Assembly (NCBI GenBank): GCA_017540385.1
Contig: JAFYBD010000198.1
Coordinates: 1 to 10,552 of the forward strand
DNA length: 10,552 nt
Origin: Lentisphaeria bacterium
Lineage (GTDB): Bacteria; Verrucomicrobiota; Lentisphaeria; Victivallales; UBA1829
Reading direction: 5' to 3'
Part shown: in pieces, positions 1 to 6,101 of the stretch
Layout: each line of letters opens with the position of its first letter
How positions within the stretch are numbered: position 1 is the stretch's first letter
Made by a program: the position numbers and the translations under genes
Notes under the pieces: model-generated
The model's database searches: none
What the model was told of the DNA's origin: nothing
Seen by the model: only the letters and a program-made list of their open reading frames with translations

Positions 1-1
1 G

Positions 2-1366
2 CCCCTGCTGATCCTGCTGTTCGGATGCCACGTCTTCCTGACGTTTTACCTGAAATTCATCCAGCGGTACATCTTCCTCGGCATCAGGCTGAGCGTGAGA
101 AACGACTCTGGCGCGAAGGGGGACATCTCGCAGTTCGGCGCTCTGGCGATCGCGCTGGCCGCCACGATCGGCACGGGCAACATCATCGGCGTGGGGACGG
201 CCATCGTATGCGGCGGGCCCGGCGCGGTCTTCTGGTGCTGGCTCTGCGGCATTTTCGGCATCGCCACGAAGTATTCCGAGGGCGTGCTCGCGGTGAAATA
301 CCGCATCGTCGACCGCGACGGCATGATCCGCGGCGGCCCGATGTACGCGATCGAGTACGGCATGAAGTGCAAATGGCTGGCGGTCCTCTTCTCCGTCTTC
401 ACGCTGCTGGCCTGCTGCGGGATCGGGAGCATGACGCAGAGCAACGCCGTGGCTGAGACCATCCAGGAGACGTTTTCCGCCCCGATGTGGGCGACGGGCG
501 CGGTCGAAGCGCTGTTCATCCTGCTGGTCGTGGTCGGCGGTCTGAAATTCATCTCGAAAGTCTGCGGCGCCCTGGTCCCGGCGATGGCCCTCCTGTACGT
601 GATCTGCTGCTTCGTCATCATCGGGAGCAACGCCGCCACCGTCCTGCCGGCGATCCGCCTGATCCTGCGCGAAGCCTTCAGCATGAAAGCGGTCGGGGGC
701 GGATTCCTGGGCGTGGCGATGCTGACCGCGATCCGTTACGGCGTGGCGCGCGGGCTCTTCTCCAACGAATCCGGCATGGGGTCCGCGCCCCTGATCGCCG
801 CCAGCGCCAAGACCACCAACGCCGTCCGCCAGGCGCTGATCTCCTCCACCGGGACGTTCTGGGACACCGTGTGCATCTGCGCCCTGACCGGGATCTCGCT
901 CGTTTCCACGGCGCTGAAACTGAATCCGAATCAGGATTTCTCCCAGCTCAAGGCCACGGAACTGGCGTACAACGCCTTCAATCAGATCCCCTATGCCGGG
1001 CCGTACATCCTCGCCGTCTGCCTGTCTGTCTTCGCCTACACCACCATCCTCGGCTGGTTCTGCTACGGACGCCAGGCGATCCATTACCTCGGGGGACATT
1101 TGATGTTCCAGGTCTTCCGCGCGGCGTACATCCCGCTCGTGTTCCTCGGGGCGGTCGTTTCGCTGCCGATCGTGTGGAATATCTCCGACATCGCGAACGG
1201 CCTGATGGTGATCCCGAACGTGATCTGCCTGCTGTGGCTCTGCCGCGTCGTGAAATCCGAGACGGCGAAATACCTGTGGACCGGCCGGATCGACGAACCC
1301 GATCCCGTGTGCGTGAGGGTCAATCAGGAGGGCAAATCCCTGGACCCCGACCGGATGGACGACTGA
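2..1366 (+). CDS. Sodium:alanine/glycine symporter, AGCS family (5' partial)
   Basis: This is a secondary transporter of the inner membrane. The family imports neutral amino acids such as alanine or glycine together with Na+. The reading frame is open to the left window edge, so the true start lies outside. 454 residues are visible against a usual 450-490, so only a short N-terminal piece is missing. Family landmarks, numbered from the first full codon, are TIGTGNIIGVGTA near 55-67 and GGPGAVFWCWLCGIFG at 71-86, which resembles the AGCS signature with Cys at the usual Met position. Further on come FSNESGMGSAPLIAASAKT with a downstream TGTFWDT, and near the C-terminus the FLGAVVSLPIVWN...NGLM segment. 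Hydrophobic stretches recur along the whole length, as expected for about ten helices. The GTG at 95 is an internal Val, not a start. The hydrolase gene begins 39 nt after the stop. The family call is firm; the substrate is inferred only from the family. Confidence 0.95.
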   Translation, partial: PLLILLFGCHVFLTFYLKFIQRYIFLGIRLSVRNDSGAKGDISQFGALAIALAATIGTGNIIGVGTAIVCGGPGAVFWCWLCGIFGIATKYSEGVLAVKYRIVDRDGMIRGGPMYAIEYGMKCKWLAVLFSVFTLLACCGIGSMTQSNAVAETIQETFSAPMWATGAVEALFILLVVVGGLKFISKVCGALVPAMALLYVICCFVIIGSNAATVLPAIRLILREAFSMKAVGGGFLGVAMLTAIRYGVARGLFSNESGMGSAPLIAASAKTTNAVRQALISSTGTFWDTVCICALTGISLVSTALKLNPNQDFSQLKATELAYNAFNQIPYAGPYILAVCLSVFAYTTILGWFCYGRQAIHYLGGHLMFQVFRAAYIPLVFLGAVVSLPIVWNISDIANGLMVIPNVICLLWLCRVVKSETAKYLWTGRIDEPDPVCVRVNQEGKSLDPDRMDD

Positions 1367-1405
1367 AGAGATCGCAGGGAAACAAACGGACATCGAGGTG
1401 CATCC

Positions 1406-2023
1406 ATGAAACAGCCGGTCGTCTATGTGCACGGACAGGGCGGCTCCGCAAACGAGGCGGAGCACTACCGTCCGTTATTCGAGGGCCGCGAAGTCGTCGG
1501 GTTCGATTACCGGGCGCGAACGCCGCGGGAGGCGAGGGAGGAGTTTCTGCGCTTTTTCGACCGGTTCCGGGCGGAGCACGATTCCACGGTCCTGATCGCG
1601 AACAGCATCGGTGCGTTCTTCTCCATGACCGCGCTGTCCGCGAAACAGGTCGACCGCGCGCTCTTCATTTCCCCCGTCGTGGATATGGAGGCGCTGATCA
1701 CGGGCATGATGGCGCGCGCGAACGTGTCGGAGGCGGAACTCCGCACGCGCCGGGAGATCAGGACGGACTCCGGCGAAACGCTGTCCTGGGACTGGCTGTG
1801 CGATGTCCGCAGTCATCCGCTCCGGTGGACCGTCCCGACCCGCATCCTGTACGGCGAACGCGACTTCCTGACGCCGTTTGAGACGATGGCCCGGTTCGCG
1901 GCACGGATCGGCGCGCCGCTCACGGTCATGCCCGGCGGCGAACACTGGTTCCACACGCCCGAACAGATGGCGTTCCTCGACGCCTGGATCGGAGAGGCGT
2001 TTCCCCGCGTCGCCGGGCGCTGA
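1406..2023 (+). CDS. Small alpha/beta-hydrolase fold protein
   Basis: This is a 205-residue cytoplasmic hydrolase with no signal peptide or membrane segment. The alpha/beta-hydrolase pattern is clear: an N-terminal strand and oxyanion-type turn VVYVHGQGG (residues 5-13), a nucleophile elbow IANSIGA with Ser67, an acid in YGERD (Asp153) and a C-terminal GGEHWFHTPEQ carrying His180, the likely catalytic His (His183 is the alternative). The elbow reads A-N-S-I-G, so the first Gly of the usual G-x-S-x-G is Ala. From memory, similar short hydrolases with NSIGA and GEHWFHT motifs are common in gut Firmicutes; I could not check this. The start is supported by GAGG at 1395-1398, 7 nt upstream of the ATG. 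It follows the AGCS carrier by 39 nt with no promoter seen between them, so co-transcription is likely. The substrate is unknown; esterase, lipase or amidase activity are all possible. Confidence 0.88.
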   Translation: MKQPVVYVHGQGGSANEAEHYRPLFEGREVVGFDYRARTPREAREEFLRFFDRFRAEHDSTVLIANSIGAFFSMTALSAKQVDRALFISPVVDMEALITGMMARANVSEAELRTRREIRTDSGETLSWDWLCDVRSHPLRWTVPTRILYGERDFLTPFETMARFAARIGAPLTVMPGGEHWFHTPEQMAFLDAWIGEAFPRVAGR

Positions 2024-2027
2024 GCCT

Positions 2028-2053
2028 GCTCATTTTCCGTAAAAAGACTGAGC
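2028..2053. terminator. Imperfect hairpin after the hydrolase gene
   Basis: GCTCA (2028-2032) can pair with TGAGC (2049-2053), and inside it TTTT (2033-2036) can pair with AAAA (2041-2044) around a CCGT loop, leaving a 4-nt bulge on the right side. It lies 5 nt after the hydrolase stop codon and just before the lemA promoter. It may weakly end the upstream transcript. No T-run follows the right arm, so this is not a textbook intrinsic terminator; the A-run may instead act as an upstream promoter element. Confidence 0.3.
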
Positions 2054-2058
2054 GTGTC

Positions 2059-2086
2059 TTGATTTGCCGTCAATCAGTGCTATATT
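2059..2086 (+). promoter_or_regulatory. Sigma70-type promoter for lemA-DUF3137
   Basis: The -35 box is TTGATT (2059-2064), followed by a 16-nt spacer and the -10 box TATATT (2081-2086). TGC directly before the -10 gives an extended -10. The predicted transcription start is near 2093, leaving a leader of about 47 nt before the lemA ATG at 2140. A 5-bp inverted repeat, TGATT (2060-2064) and AATCA (2072-2076), overlaps the -35 and spacer. The box matches are direct observations; activity is inferred. Confidence 0.7.
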
Positions 2087-2139
2087 GATGAAACTTCGTT
2101 TCGTCCAGCAAACCGCCCGCAGCAGAAAGGTCCCCCGCC

Positions 2140-2697
2140 ATGCCGTTCCTTTTCCTCATCATCCCCGTCGCCATCCTCATTTTCGTGATCGCCGTGTACA
2201 ACAGCCTCGCGGCCAAACGCGCCAACGTGCAGAACGCGTTCGCCGGGATCGACGTGCAGCTGAAGAAGCGCTGCGACCTGGTCCCGAACCTCGTTTCGAG
2301 CGTGAAGGCGTACATGCAGCACGAATCCGGCACGCTGGAGAAGCTGACCGGACTGCGCACCCGCGCGGTCGCCGCGACCGACCCGGCGGAACGACTCAGC
2401 CTCGACAAGGAAATGTCCGGCGCGCTGAAGAACCTGATGGCGCAGGTCGAGGCGTATCCCGCGCTGAAGGCGTCCTCGAACGTGGAACAGCTCCAGCGGT
2501 CGCTGAACGAGATCGAGGAGCAGATTTCCGCGTCGCGCCGCGCATACAACGCAGCCGTCACGGAGTACAACCTCGCCATCCGCATCTTCCCGAACAACCT
2601 CCTCGCGGGCATGTTCGGCCACACCGAATCGCCGTTGTACGAGGCCGCGCCGGAAGAACGCTCCAACCCGAACGTCGGCGACCTCTTCAACAAGTGA
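2140..2697 (+). CDS. lemA: LemA family protein
   Basis: This 185-residue protein is anchored by one N-terminal membrane helix (about residues 3-20, FLFLIIPVAILIFVIAVYNSL) with the rest a helical-bundle domain. The orientation expected for the family puts the C-terminal part outside the cytoplasm. LemA hallmarks follow directly: a segment of the type N-x-F-x-G-I-D-V-Q-L-K-K-R-x-D-L-V-P-N-L near residues 32-51, then VEAYPALKAS near 107-116, the ISASRRAYNAAVTEYN segment near 135-150, and a short tail with FPNNLLAGMFG. Length and motif order are normal for the family. AAGG at 2127-2130, 9 nt from the ATG, supports the start, and a strong promoter lies just upstream. A DUF3137 gene begins 26 nt after the stop. 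LemA plus DUF3137 is a recurrent pairing in diverse bacteria, but no biochemical activity is established for LemA. Confidence 0.95.
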   Translation: MPFLFLIIPVAILIFVIAVYNSLAAKRANVQNAFAGIDVQLKKRCDLVPNLVSSVKAYMQHESGTLEKLTGLRTRAVAATDPAERLSLDKEMSGALKNLMAQVEAYPALKASSNVEQLQRSLNEIEEQISASRRAYNAAVTEYNLAIRIFPNNLLAGMFGHTESPLYEAAPEERSNPNVGDLFNK

Positions 2698-2723
2698 TCC
2701 CCAAGTAATCCTCCACGCCCGAA

Positions 2724-3731
2724 ATGTATTCCCGCGAACCCGACCGGACCGGCTGCAGACCGGCGAGCTCCTTTTCCCCGGAGCTGATGGAGGCCCTGGC
2801 CGAACTGCGCCTGCGCCGCGACAGGACGCGGAAGACCGCTCTGATCGTAACCGCGGTGTGCCTCGTCCTCTTCCTGCTGCTGGGCCTGGGCTTCATGGCG
2901 TCCGAAGCGGGTTCCGGAGCCGAAGCGGGCGGGATGCTTGTCGGCTTCCTCTTCACGGCCGTCTTCGTGGCCGCAATCCCGTACACCCTCATGATGCGCG
3001 GGGTGAAGATCCAGTACAGCAAGCTCGTGGTCCCGGCGCTGCTCCGGGATATCGACCCCGGTTTGACCTACGACCCTGCGGGGTACATCCCGAAGGCGGA
3101 TTTCAAGCGGGCGAAGATCTTCTCGTATCGCGCGGACAGCTACCATGGCGAAGACCTCGTGCGGGGCACGTACAAGGGCGTCCCGATCCGCTTCAGCGAG
3201 CTGAAGGTGCAGGAGGTGCACAACAACGGAAAGAACACGAACCGCCACACGTTTTTCGACGGAGTCTTCCTGATCGCGGATTTCCACAAGGATTTCAAAT
3301 ACCGGCACTGGGTGCTCCCGGATACCGCAGAAGCGGCGTTCGGCCAGGTCTTCGGCAATTTCCTGCAGAAACTCAACCTGCCCGGCCGCGGCCACATGAC
3401 GCGCATGGAGGACCCGGCGTTCGAGAAGAAATTCGTGGTCTACACCGAGGACGACGTCGAGGCGCGGTACATCCTGACGCCGAAGCTGATGCAGACGATG
3501 ATGTCCCTGTACGACCGCTACAGGACAGGCGCGTCGAGGCTCGCGTTCGCGTTCCTGGAGTCGAACGTCTTCATCGCGATCCCGATGCCCTCCGGGCGCA
3601 ATCTCTTCGAAATGCCCTCGCACGGTGACCTCGGCGAGGAAGCGGTGCGCCAGACGCAGGCGGAACTGAAGGAGATCCTGAGCGTGTTCGACGCGATGGA
3701 CCTCGACCTCCGCCTCTGGAGCAAGACCTGA
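2724..3731 (+). CDS. DUF3137 domain membrane protein, LemA partner
   Basis: This is a 335-residue protein of unknown function. About 35 residues, charged in their second half, lead into two membrane segments (about 39-58 and 70-90) separated by a short Gly/Ser/Glu loop. The remainder is a soluble domain. Features matching my memory of DUF3137 are RFSELKVQEV (about 156-165), FDGVFLIADFHKDFKY (about 178-193), MEDPAFEKKFVVYTEDDVEARYILTP split across about 228-252, and NVFIAIP followed by LFEMP near 281-298. The start is less certain than for its neighbours. An in-frame TAA at 2706 limits the 5' end and ATG 2724 is the first start, but no Shine-Dalgarno is visible. ATG 2787 (Met22) has GGAG only 3 nt away, too close to be convincing. 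Translational coupling to lemA is plausible. Cytoplasmic versus external placement of the soluble domain cannot be settled from sequence alone. Confidence 0.87.
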   Translation: MYSREPDRTGCRPASSFSPELMEALAELRLRRDRTRKTALIVTAVCLVLFLLLGLGFMASEAGSGAEAGGMLVGFLFTAVFVAAIPYTLMMRGVKIQYSKLVVPALLRDIDPGLTYDPAGYIPKADFKRAKIFSYRADSYHGEDLVRGTYKGVPIRFSELKVQEVHNNGKNTNRHTFFDGVFLIADFHKDFKYRHWVLPDTAEAAFGQVFGNFLQKLNLPGRGHMTRMEDPAFEKKFVVYTEDDVEARYILTPKLMQTMMSLYDRYRTGASRLAFAFLESNVFIAIPMPSGRNLFEMPSHGDLGEEAVRQTQAELKEILSVFDAMDLDLRLWSKT

Positions 3732-3782
3732 CCCCCCGGCGCATATCCCCTGCCCCGGCAGTTGTCCGCCCGCGCCTTTTTC

Positions 3783-3802
3783 CCGGAAAGAGCGGTTTCC
3801 GG
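3783..3802. terminator. Perfect 7-bp hairpin between DUF3137 and GH120 genes
   Basis: CCGGAAA (3783-3789) and TTTCCGG (3796-3802) form a perfect 7-bp inverted repeat with a 6-nt loop (GAGCGG). It ends one base before the GH120 -35 box. As a terminator for the lemA-DUF3137 transcript it is weak, because only TTT follows the right arm. It could equally be a regulator-binding site next to the promoter. The rest of the 3732-3782 stretch shows nothing else recognisable. Confidence 0.4.
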
Positions 3803-3803
3803 T

Positions 3804-3832
3804 TTGACATCCGGGGGGATGTCTGCTATAGT
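3804..3832 (+). promoter_or_regulatory. Near-consensus sigma70-type promoter for the GH120 gene
   Basis: The -35 box is a full-consensus TTGACA (3804-3809). A 17-nt spacer leads to the -10 box TATAGT (3827-3832), with TGC immediately upstream as an extended -10. The predicted start of transcription is near 3839, giving a leader of about 48 nt. This strength of match, with a palindrome across the spacer, suggests a promoter that is strong unless repressed. Confidence 0.85.
3806..3823. promoter_or_regulatory. Candidate operator: inverted repeat overlapping -35 and spacer
   Basis: GACATCC (3806-3812) and GGATGTC (3817-3823) are a perfect inverted repeat separated by GGGG. The left arm shares GACA with the -35 box and the right arm ends 3 nt before the -10. 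A dimeric regulator bound here would block RNA polymerase. The symmetry is seen directly; operator function and the identity of any regulator are inferred, and no regulator gene is in the window. Confidence 0.5.
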
Positions 3833-3873
3833 AACCGGACAAAGACTCCCCAAAAACGACCCCGCAACCCCGA

Positions 3874-3878
3874 AGGAG
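3874..3878 (+). promoter_or_regulatory. Ribosome binding site fixing the GH120 start
   Basis: AGGAG, within AAGGAGAA, sits 9 nt upstream of ATG 3888. The same frame is open back to an ATG at 3762, but that codon lies upstream of the -35 and -10 boxes, so the mRNA would not contain it. The ribosome binding site and promoter together decide for 3888. Confidence 0.85.
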
Positions 3879-3887
3879 AACCGCACC

Positions 3888-5918
3888 ATGAACCAGACGA
3901 CGGGTACCGAATATCATGTGAGTCCGTCAGGCTCGAACCGCAACCCCGGAACGGCGGCACAGCCGTTCGCAACGATCCAGCGCGCCGCGGATGTGGCGAT
4001 GCCGGGCGACATCGTGATCGTCCACGCCGGAGAATACCGCGAGTGGGTCGACCCGAAGACGGGCGGGACCGGCGACCGGATGCGCATCACCTACCGGGCC
4101 GCTGACGGCGAGCGCGTCGTCATCAAGGGGTCCGAGCGGATCACCGGCTGGGTCCGCGAGGGGGACGGCACGGTCTGGAGGGTCGAGGTCCCGAACGCGC
4201 TGTTCGGCGACTTCAATCCGTTCGACACGTGGCTGTACGGCGACTGGATGGTGTCGCCGATGTACCCGACGCTTCACCTCGGGGAGGTCTACCTGAACGG
4301 CAAATCGTTTTTCGAAGCGGGCTCCGTGGAGGAGGTCCGGAAAGCCGAAAAACGCCTGACCGGGCACAATTACCCGTGGAAGACCTACCGGGAGCCCATC
4401 CTGAACCCGGACGACACGATCTACCAGTGGTACGCCGAGGTCAATGAACAAAACACCGTCATCTGGGCGAATTTCCACGGCGCAGACCCGAACGCCGAGC
4501 TCGTCGAGATCAACGTCCGCAAATGCGTGTTCTACCCGAAACAGAGCGGGAAGGACTACATCACGGTCTCGGGCTTCGAAATGGCGCACGCTGCGACGCC
4601 GTTCGCACCCCCGACCGGGGACCAGCCCGGCCTGATCGGACCCCACTGGAGCAAAGGCTGGATCATCGAGAACAACCACATCCACGACGCGAAATGCGCC
4701 GCCGTAAGCCTCGGAAAAGACGAAAAGACCGGCGACAACCTCTTCACGAAGACCCGGCGCAAACCGGGCTACACCGGCCAGTTCGAATCGGTCGTGAAGG
4801 CGCTGCAGCTGGGCTGGAGCAAGGACACCGTCGGGTCGCACATCGTCCGCAACAACGTGATCCACGACTGCGGACAGAACGGCATCGTGGGGCACATGGG
4901 CTGCGTCTTCAGCGAGATCGCAGGCAACGAGATCTACAACATCGCGACCAAGCACGAGTTCTTCGGCTGGGAGATCGGCGGCATCAAGCTGCACGCCCCC
5001 CTCGACGTCCGCATCGTCGGCAACTGCATCCACGACTGCTCGCTCGGCACCTGGCTGGACTGGCAGACCCAGGGCACGCGGATCAGCCGCAATCTTTATT
5101 TCAACAACGTCCGCGACCTCATGGTCGAGGTGTCGCACGGGCCGTATCTCGTGGACAACAACGTCTTCGCATCCGCCTACAGTTTCGAAAACATGTCCCA
5201 GGGCGGCGCGTACGTTCACAATCTGGTGCTCGGAAACATGATGCACCGGCAGGTCCTGAACCGCACCACGCCGTACCACTTTGCCCACACGACCGCGCTC
5301 ATGGGCACCTCGTTCGTCTACGGCGGCGACGACCGCTACTATCAGAACATCTTCGCGGGCGGGGCCGACCGGCACGGGCAGACCGACTGCGTGTTCTGCG
5401 GCACGGAGGCGTACGACGGCCACCCCGACACCTACGAGGAATACATCCGCGAAATCAGGAAAGCGTTTCCGCAGAACGGCGTCCCCGGCGACGAGAATCT
5501 CTACATCCAGGTGCCGCAGCCGGTCTATATCGCGCGGAACGTCTACGGCAACGGAGCGAAGCACTACGACCGCGAGCGGGATTTCAGCGTGAAAGACGGC
5601 TCCTGGGACGTCCGCATCGAAGCGAAGGCGCCCGCCGCCGACGCAAGCCTGCCCGCCGCGGAATTCGTCAAGGCGAGACGCGGATTCGTCTGGCTCGAAC
5701 TGGACGCCGACGACGCCATCCTCGCGCAGAAGACGCAGATCGTGACCACCGCGTCGCTGGGCGAAACGAGGATCACGGAGGCGTTCTTCGAGAACCCCGA
5801 CGGCTCGGACATCACGGTCGACCGCGACTACCTCGGCGAACTCCGCACGGACGACCGCAACCTCGCCGGACCGTTCGCCGGGCTGAAACCCGGCCGCAAC
5901 CGCCTGTGCGTCTGGTGA
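3888..5918 (+). CDS. GH120 beta-xylosidase (right-handed beta-helix, XylC-like)
   Basis: This 676-residue enzyme has no signal peptide, so it is expected in the cytoplasm, releasing xylose from the non-reducing ends of xylo-oligosaccharides. It looks closely related, from memory and end to end, to Thermoanaerobacterium saccharolyticum XylC, the GH120 reference enzyme. Shared landmarks are an N-terminal YHVSPSGS...GDIVIVHAGEYREWV, then KGSERITGW, FNPF, FEMAHAATPFAPPT (about 230-243), DQPGLIG and WSKGWIIENN. The catalytic block LGTWLDWQTQGTR is followed by VEVSHGPYLVD, and later come NMSQGGAY and FVYGGDDRYY. The expected nucleophile is Asp391 (codon 5058-5060) and the acid/base is Glu414 (codon 5127-5129). 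Their 23-residue spacing equals that of XylC Asp382/Glu405 as I recall it. Beta-helix rungs such as NNVIHDCGQN recur. The gene is monocistronic, with its own promoter and candidate operator. No sugar importer or xylose isomerase is nearby. Some GH120 members also act on other pentosides, so the exact substrate is open. Confidence 0.92.
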   Translation: MNQTTGTEYHVSPSGSNRNPGTAAQPFATIQRAADVAMPGDIVIVHAGEYREWVDPKTGGTGDRMRITYRAADGERVVIKGSERITGWVREGDGTVWRVEVPNALFGDFNPFDTWLYGDWMVSPMYPTLHLGEVYLNGKSFFEAGSVEEVRKAEKRLTGHNYPWKTYREPILNPDDTIYQWYAEVNEQNTVIWANFHGADPNAELVEINVRKCVFYPKQSGKDYITVSGFEMAHAATPFAPPTGDQPGLIGPHWSKGWIIENNHIHDAKCAAVSLGKDEKTGDNLFTKTRRKPGYTGQFESVVKALQLGWSKDTVGSHIVRNNVIHDCGQNGIVGHMGCVFSEIAGNEIYNIATKHEFFGWEIGGIKLHAPLDVRIVGNCIHDCSLGTWLDWQTQGTRISRNLYFNNVRDLMVEVSHGPYLVDNNVFASAYSFENMSQGGAYVHNLVLGNMMHRQVLNRTTPYHFAHTTALMGTSFVYGGDDRYYQNIFAGGADRHGQTDCVFCGTEAYDGHPDTYEEYIREIRKAFPQNGVPGDENLYIQVPQPVYIARNVYGNGAKHYDRERDFSVKDGSWDVRIEAKAPAADASLPAAEFVKARRGFVWLELDADDAILAQKTQIVTTASLGETRITEAFFENPDGSDITVDRDYLGELRTDDRNLAGPFAGLKPGRNRLCVW

Positions 5919-5928
5919 CGCGACCCCG

Positions 5929-5947
5929 TTTTTTTCGGCAAAAAAAA
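5929..5947. terminator. T7-CGGC-A8 hairpin after the GH120 gene
   Basis: Seven T (5929-5935), CGGC, then eight A (5940-5947) form a 7-bp A/T stem with a tetraloop, starting 11 nt after the GH120 stop. The T-run could serve a terminator, but the only G/C stem before it (GCGTC 5908-5912 with GACGC 5917-5921, spanning the stop codon) is separated by 7 nt, so the fit is poor. The A-run lies 9 nt before the next -35 box and may act as an upstream promoter element. Confidence 0.35.
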
Positions 5948-5956
5948 GTTCCGCGC

Positions 5957-5985
5957 TTGCAAACGGACGCGCCCCGGTGTATAGT
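5957..5985 (+). promoter_or_regulatory. Sigma70-type promoter for the PaaK-like gene
   Basis: The -35 box is TTGCAA (5957-5962), then a 17-nt spacer and the -10 box TATAGT (5980-5985), followed by AAACCG. The GH120 promoter has the same -10 followed by AACCGG. The predicted transcription start is near 5992, which leaves an unusually long leader of about 110 nt before ATG 6102. Confidence 0.75.
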
Positions 5986-6000
5986 AAACCGTTTTCAAGG

Positions 6001-6022
6001 CGGGCGCGCCCCTGCACGCCCG
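6001..6022 (+). promoter_or_regulatory. First leader hairpin of the PaaK-like gene
   Basis: CGGGCG (6001-6006) pairs with CGCCCG (6017-6022) across a 10-nt loop, close to the predicted 5' end of the transcript. Its left arm also lies in the 10-base palindrome GGGCGCGCCC (6002-6011). In GC-rich DNA a 6-bp stem can arise by chance, so this is weak on its own; it matters mainly as part of the structured leader. Confidence 0.3.
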
Positions 6023-6047
6023 TCGTCCCTGAAGAGCGGAGACAGAC

Positions 6048-6088
6048 CCGCAAGCATCTGTTTCCCCCGTCGAACCGCTTGCGGAAAC
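6048..6088 (+). promoter_or_regulatory. Mutually exclusive hairpins in the PaaK-like gene leader
   Basis: CCGCAAGC (6048-6055) is perfectly complementary to GCTTGCGG (6077-6084), with a 21-nt loop. Within that loop GTTTCC (6060-6065) is complementary to GGAAAC (6083-6088), which shares two bases with the first right arm, so both helices cannot form fully at once. The second ends 13 nt before the ATG at 6102, near where a ribosome would load. This geometry could give conditional translation or attenuation. The pairings are visible; regulation is inference, and I recognise no known riboswitch class. Confidence 0.35.
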
Positions 6089-6101
6089 CTGTGTCGGATT
6101 T

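Noticed and set aside
487..1881. A 464-codon plus-strand frame overlapping the AGCS and hydrolase genes
   Set aside because: It is an arginine/proline-rich out-of-frame reading of two clear genes.
3762..3887. N-terminal extension of the GH120 protein from ATG 3762
   Set aside because: The extension lies over the -35, -10 and ribosome binding site. The conserved N-terminus of the family begins just after ATG 3888.
2070..3917. A 615-codon minus-strand frame across lemA, DUF3137 and the GH120 promoter
   Set aside because: It covers two recognisable genes and a strong promoter in the opposite direction. The protein has no family features.
5908..5921. GCGTC-TGGT-GACGC hairpin over the GH120 stop codon as a rho-independent terminator
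   Set aside because: The stem is only 5 bp and 7 nt separate it from the T-run, which does not fit an intrinsic terminator; it is mentioned only as context.
6002..6011. 10-base palindrome GGGCGCGCCC as a regulator site
   Set aside because: Short G/C palindromes are frequent by chance in DNA of this composition, and no second copy was seen near another promoter.
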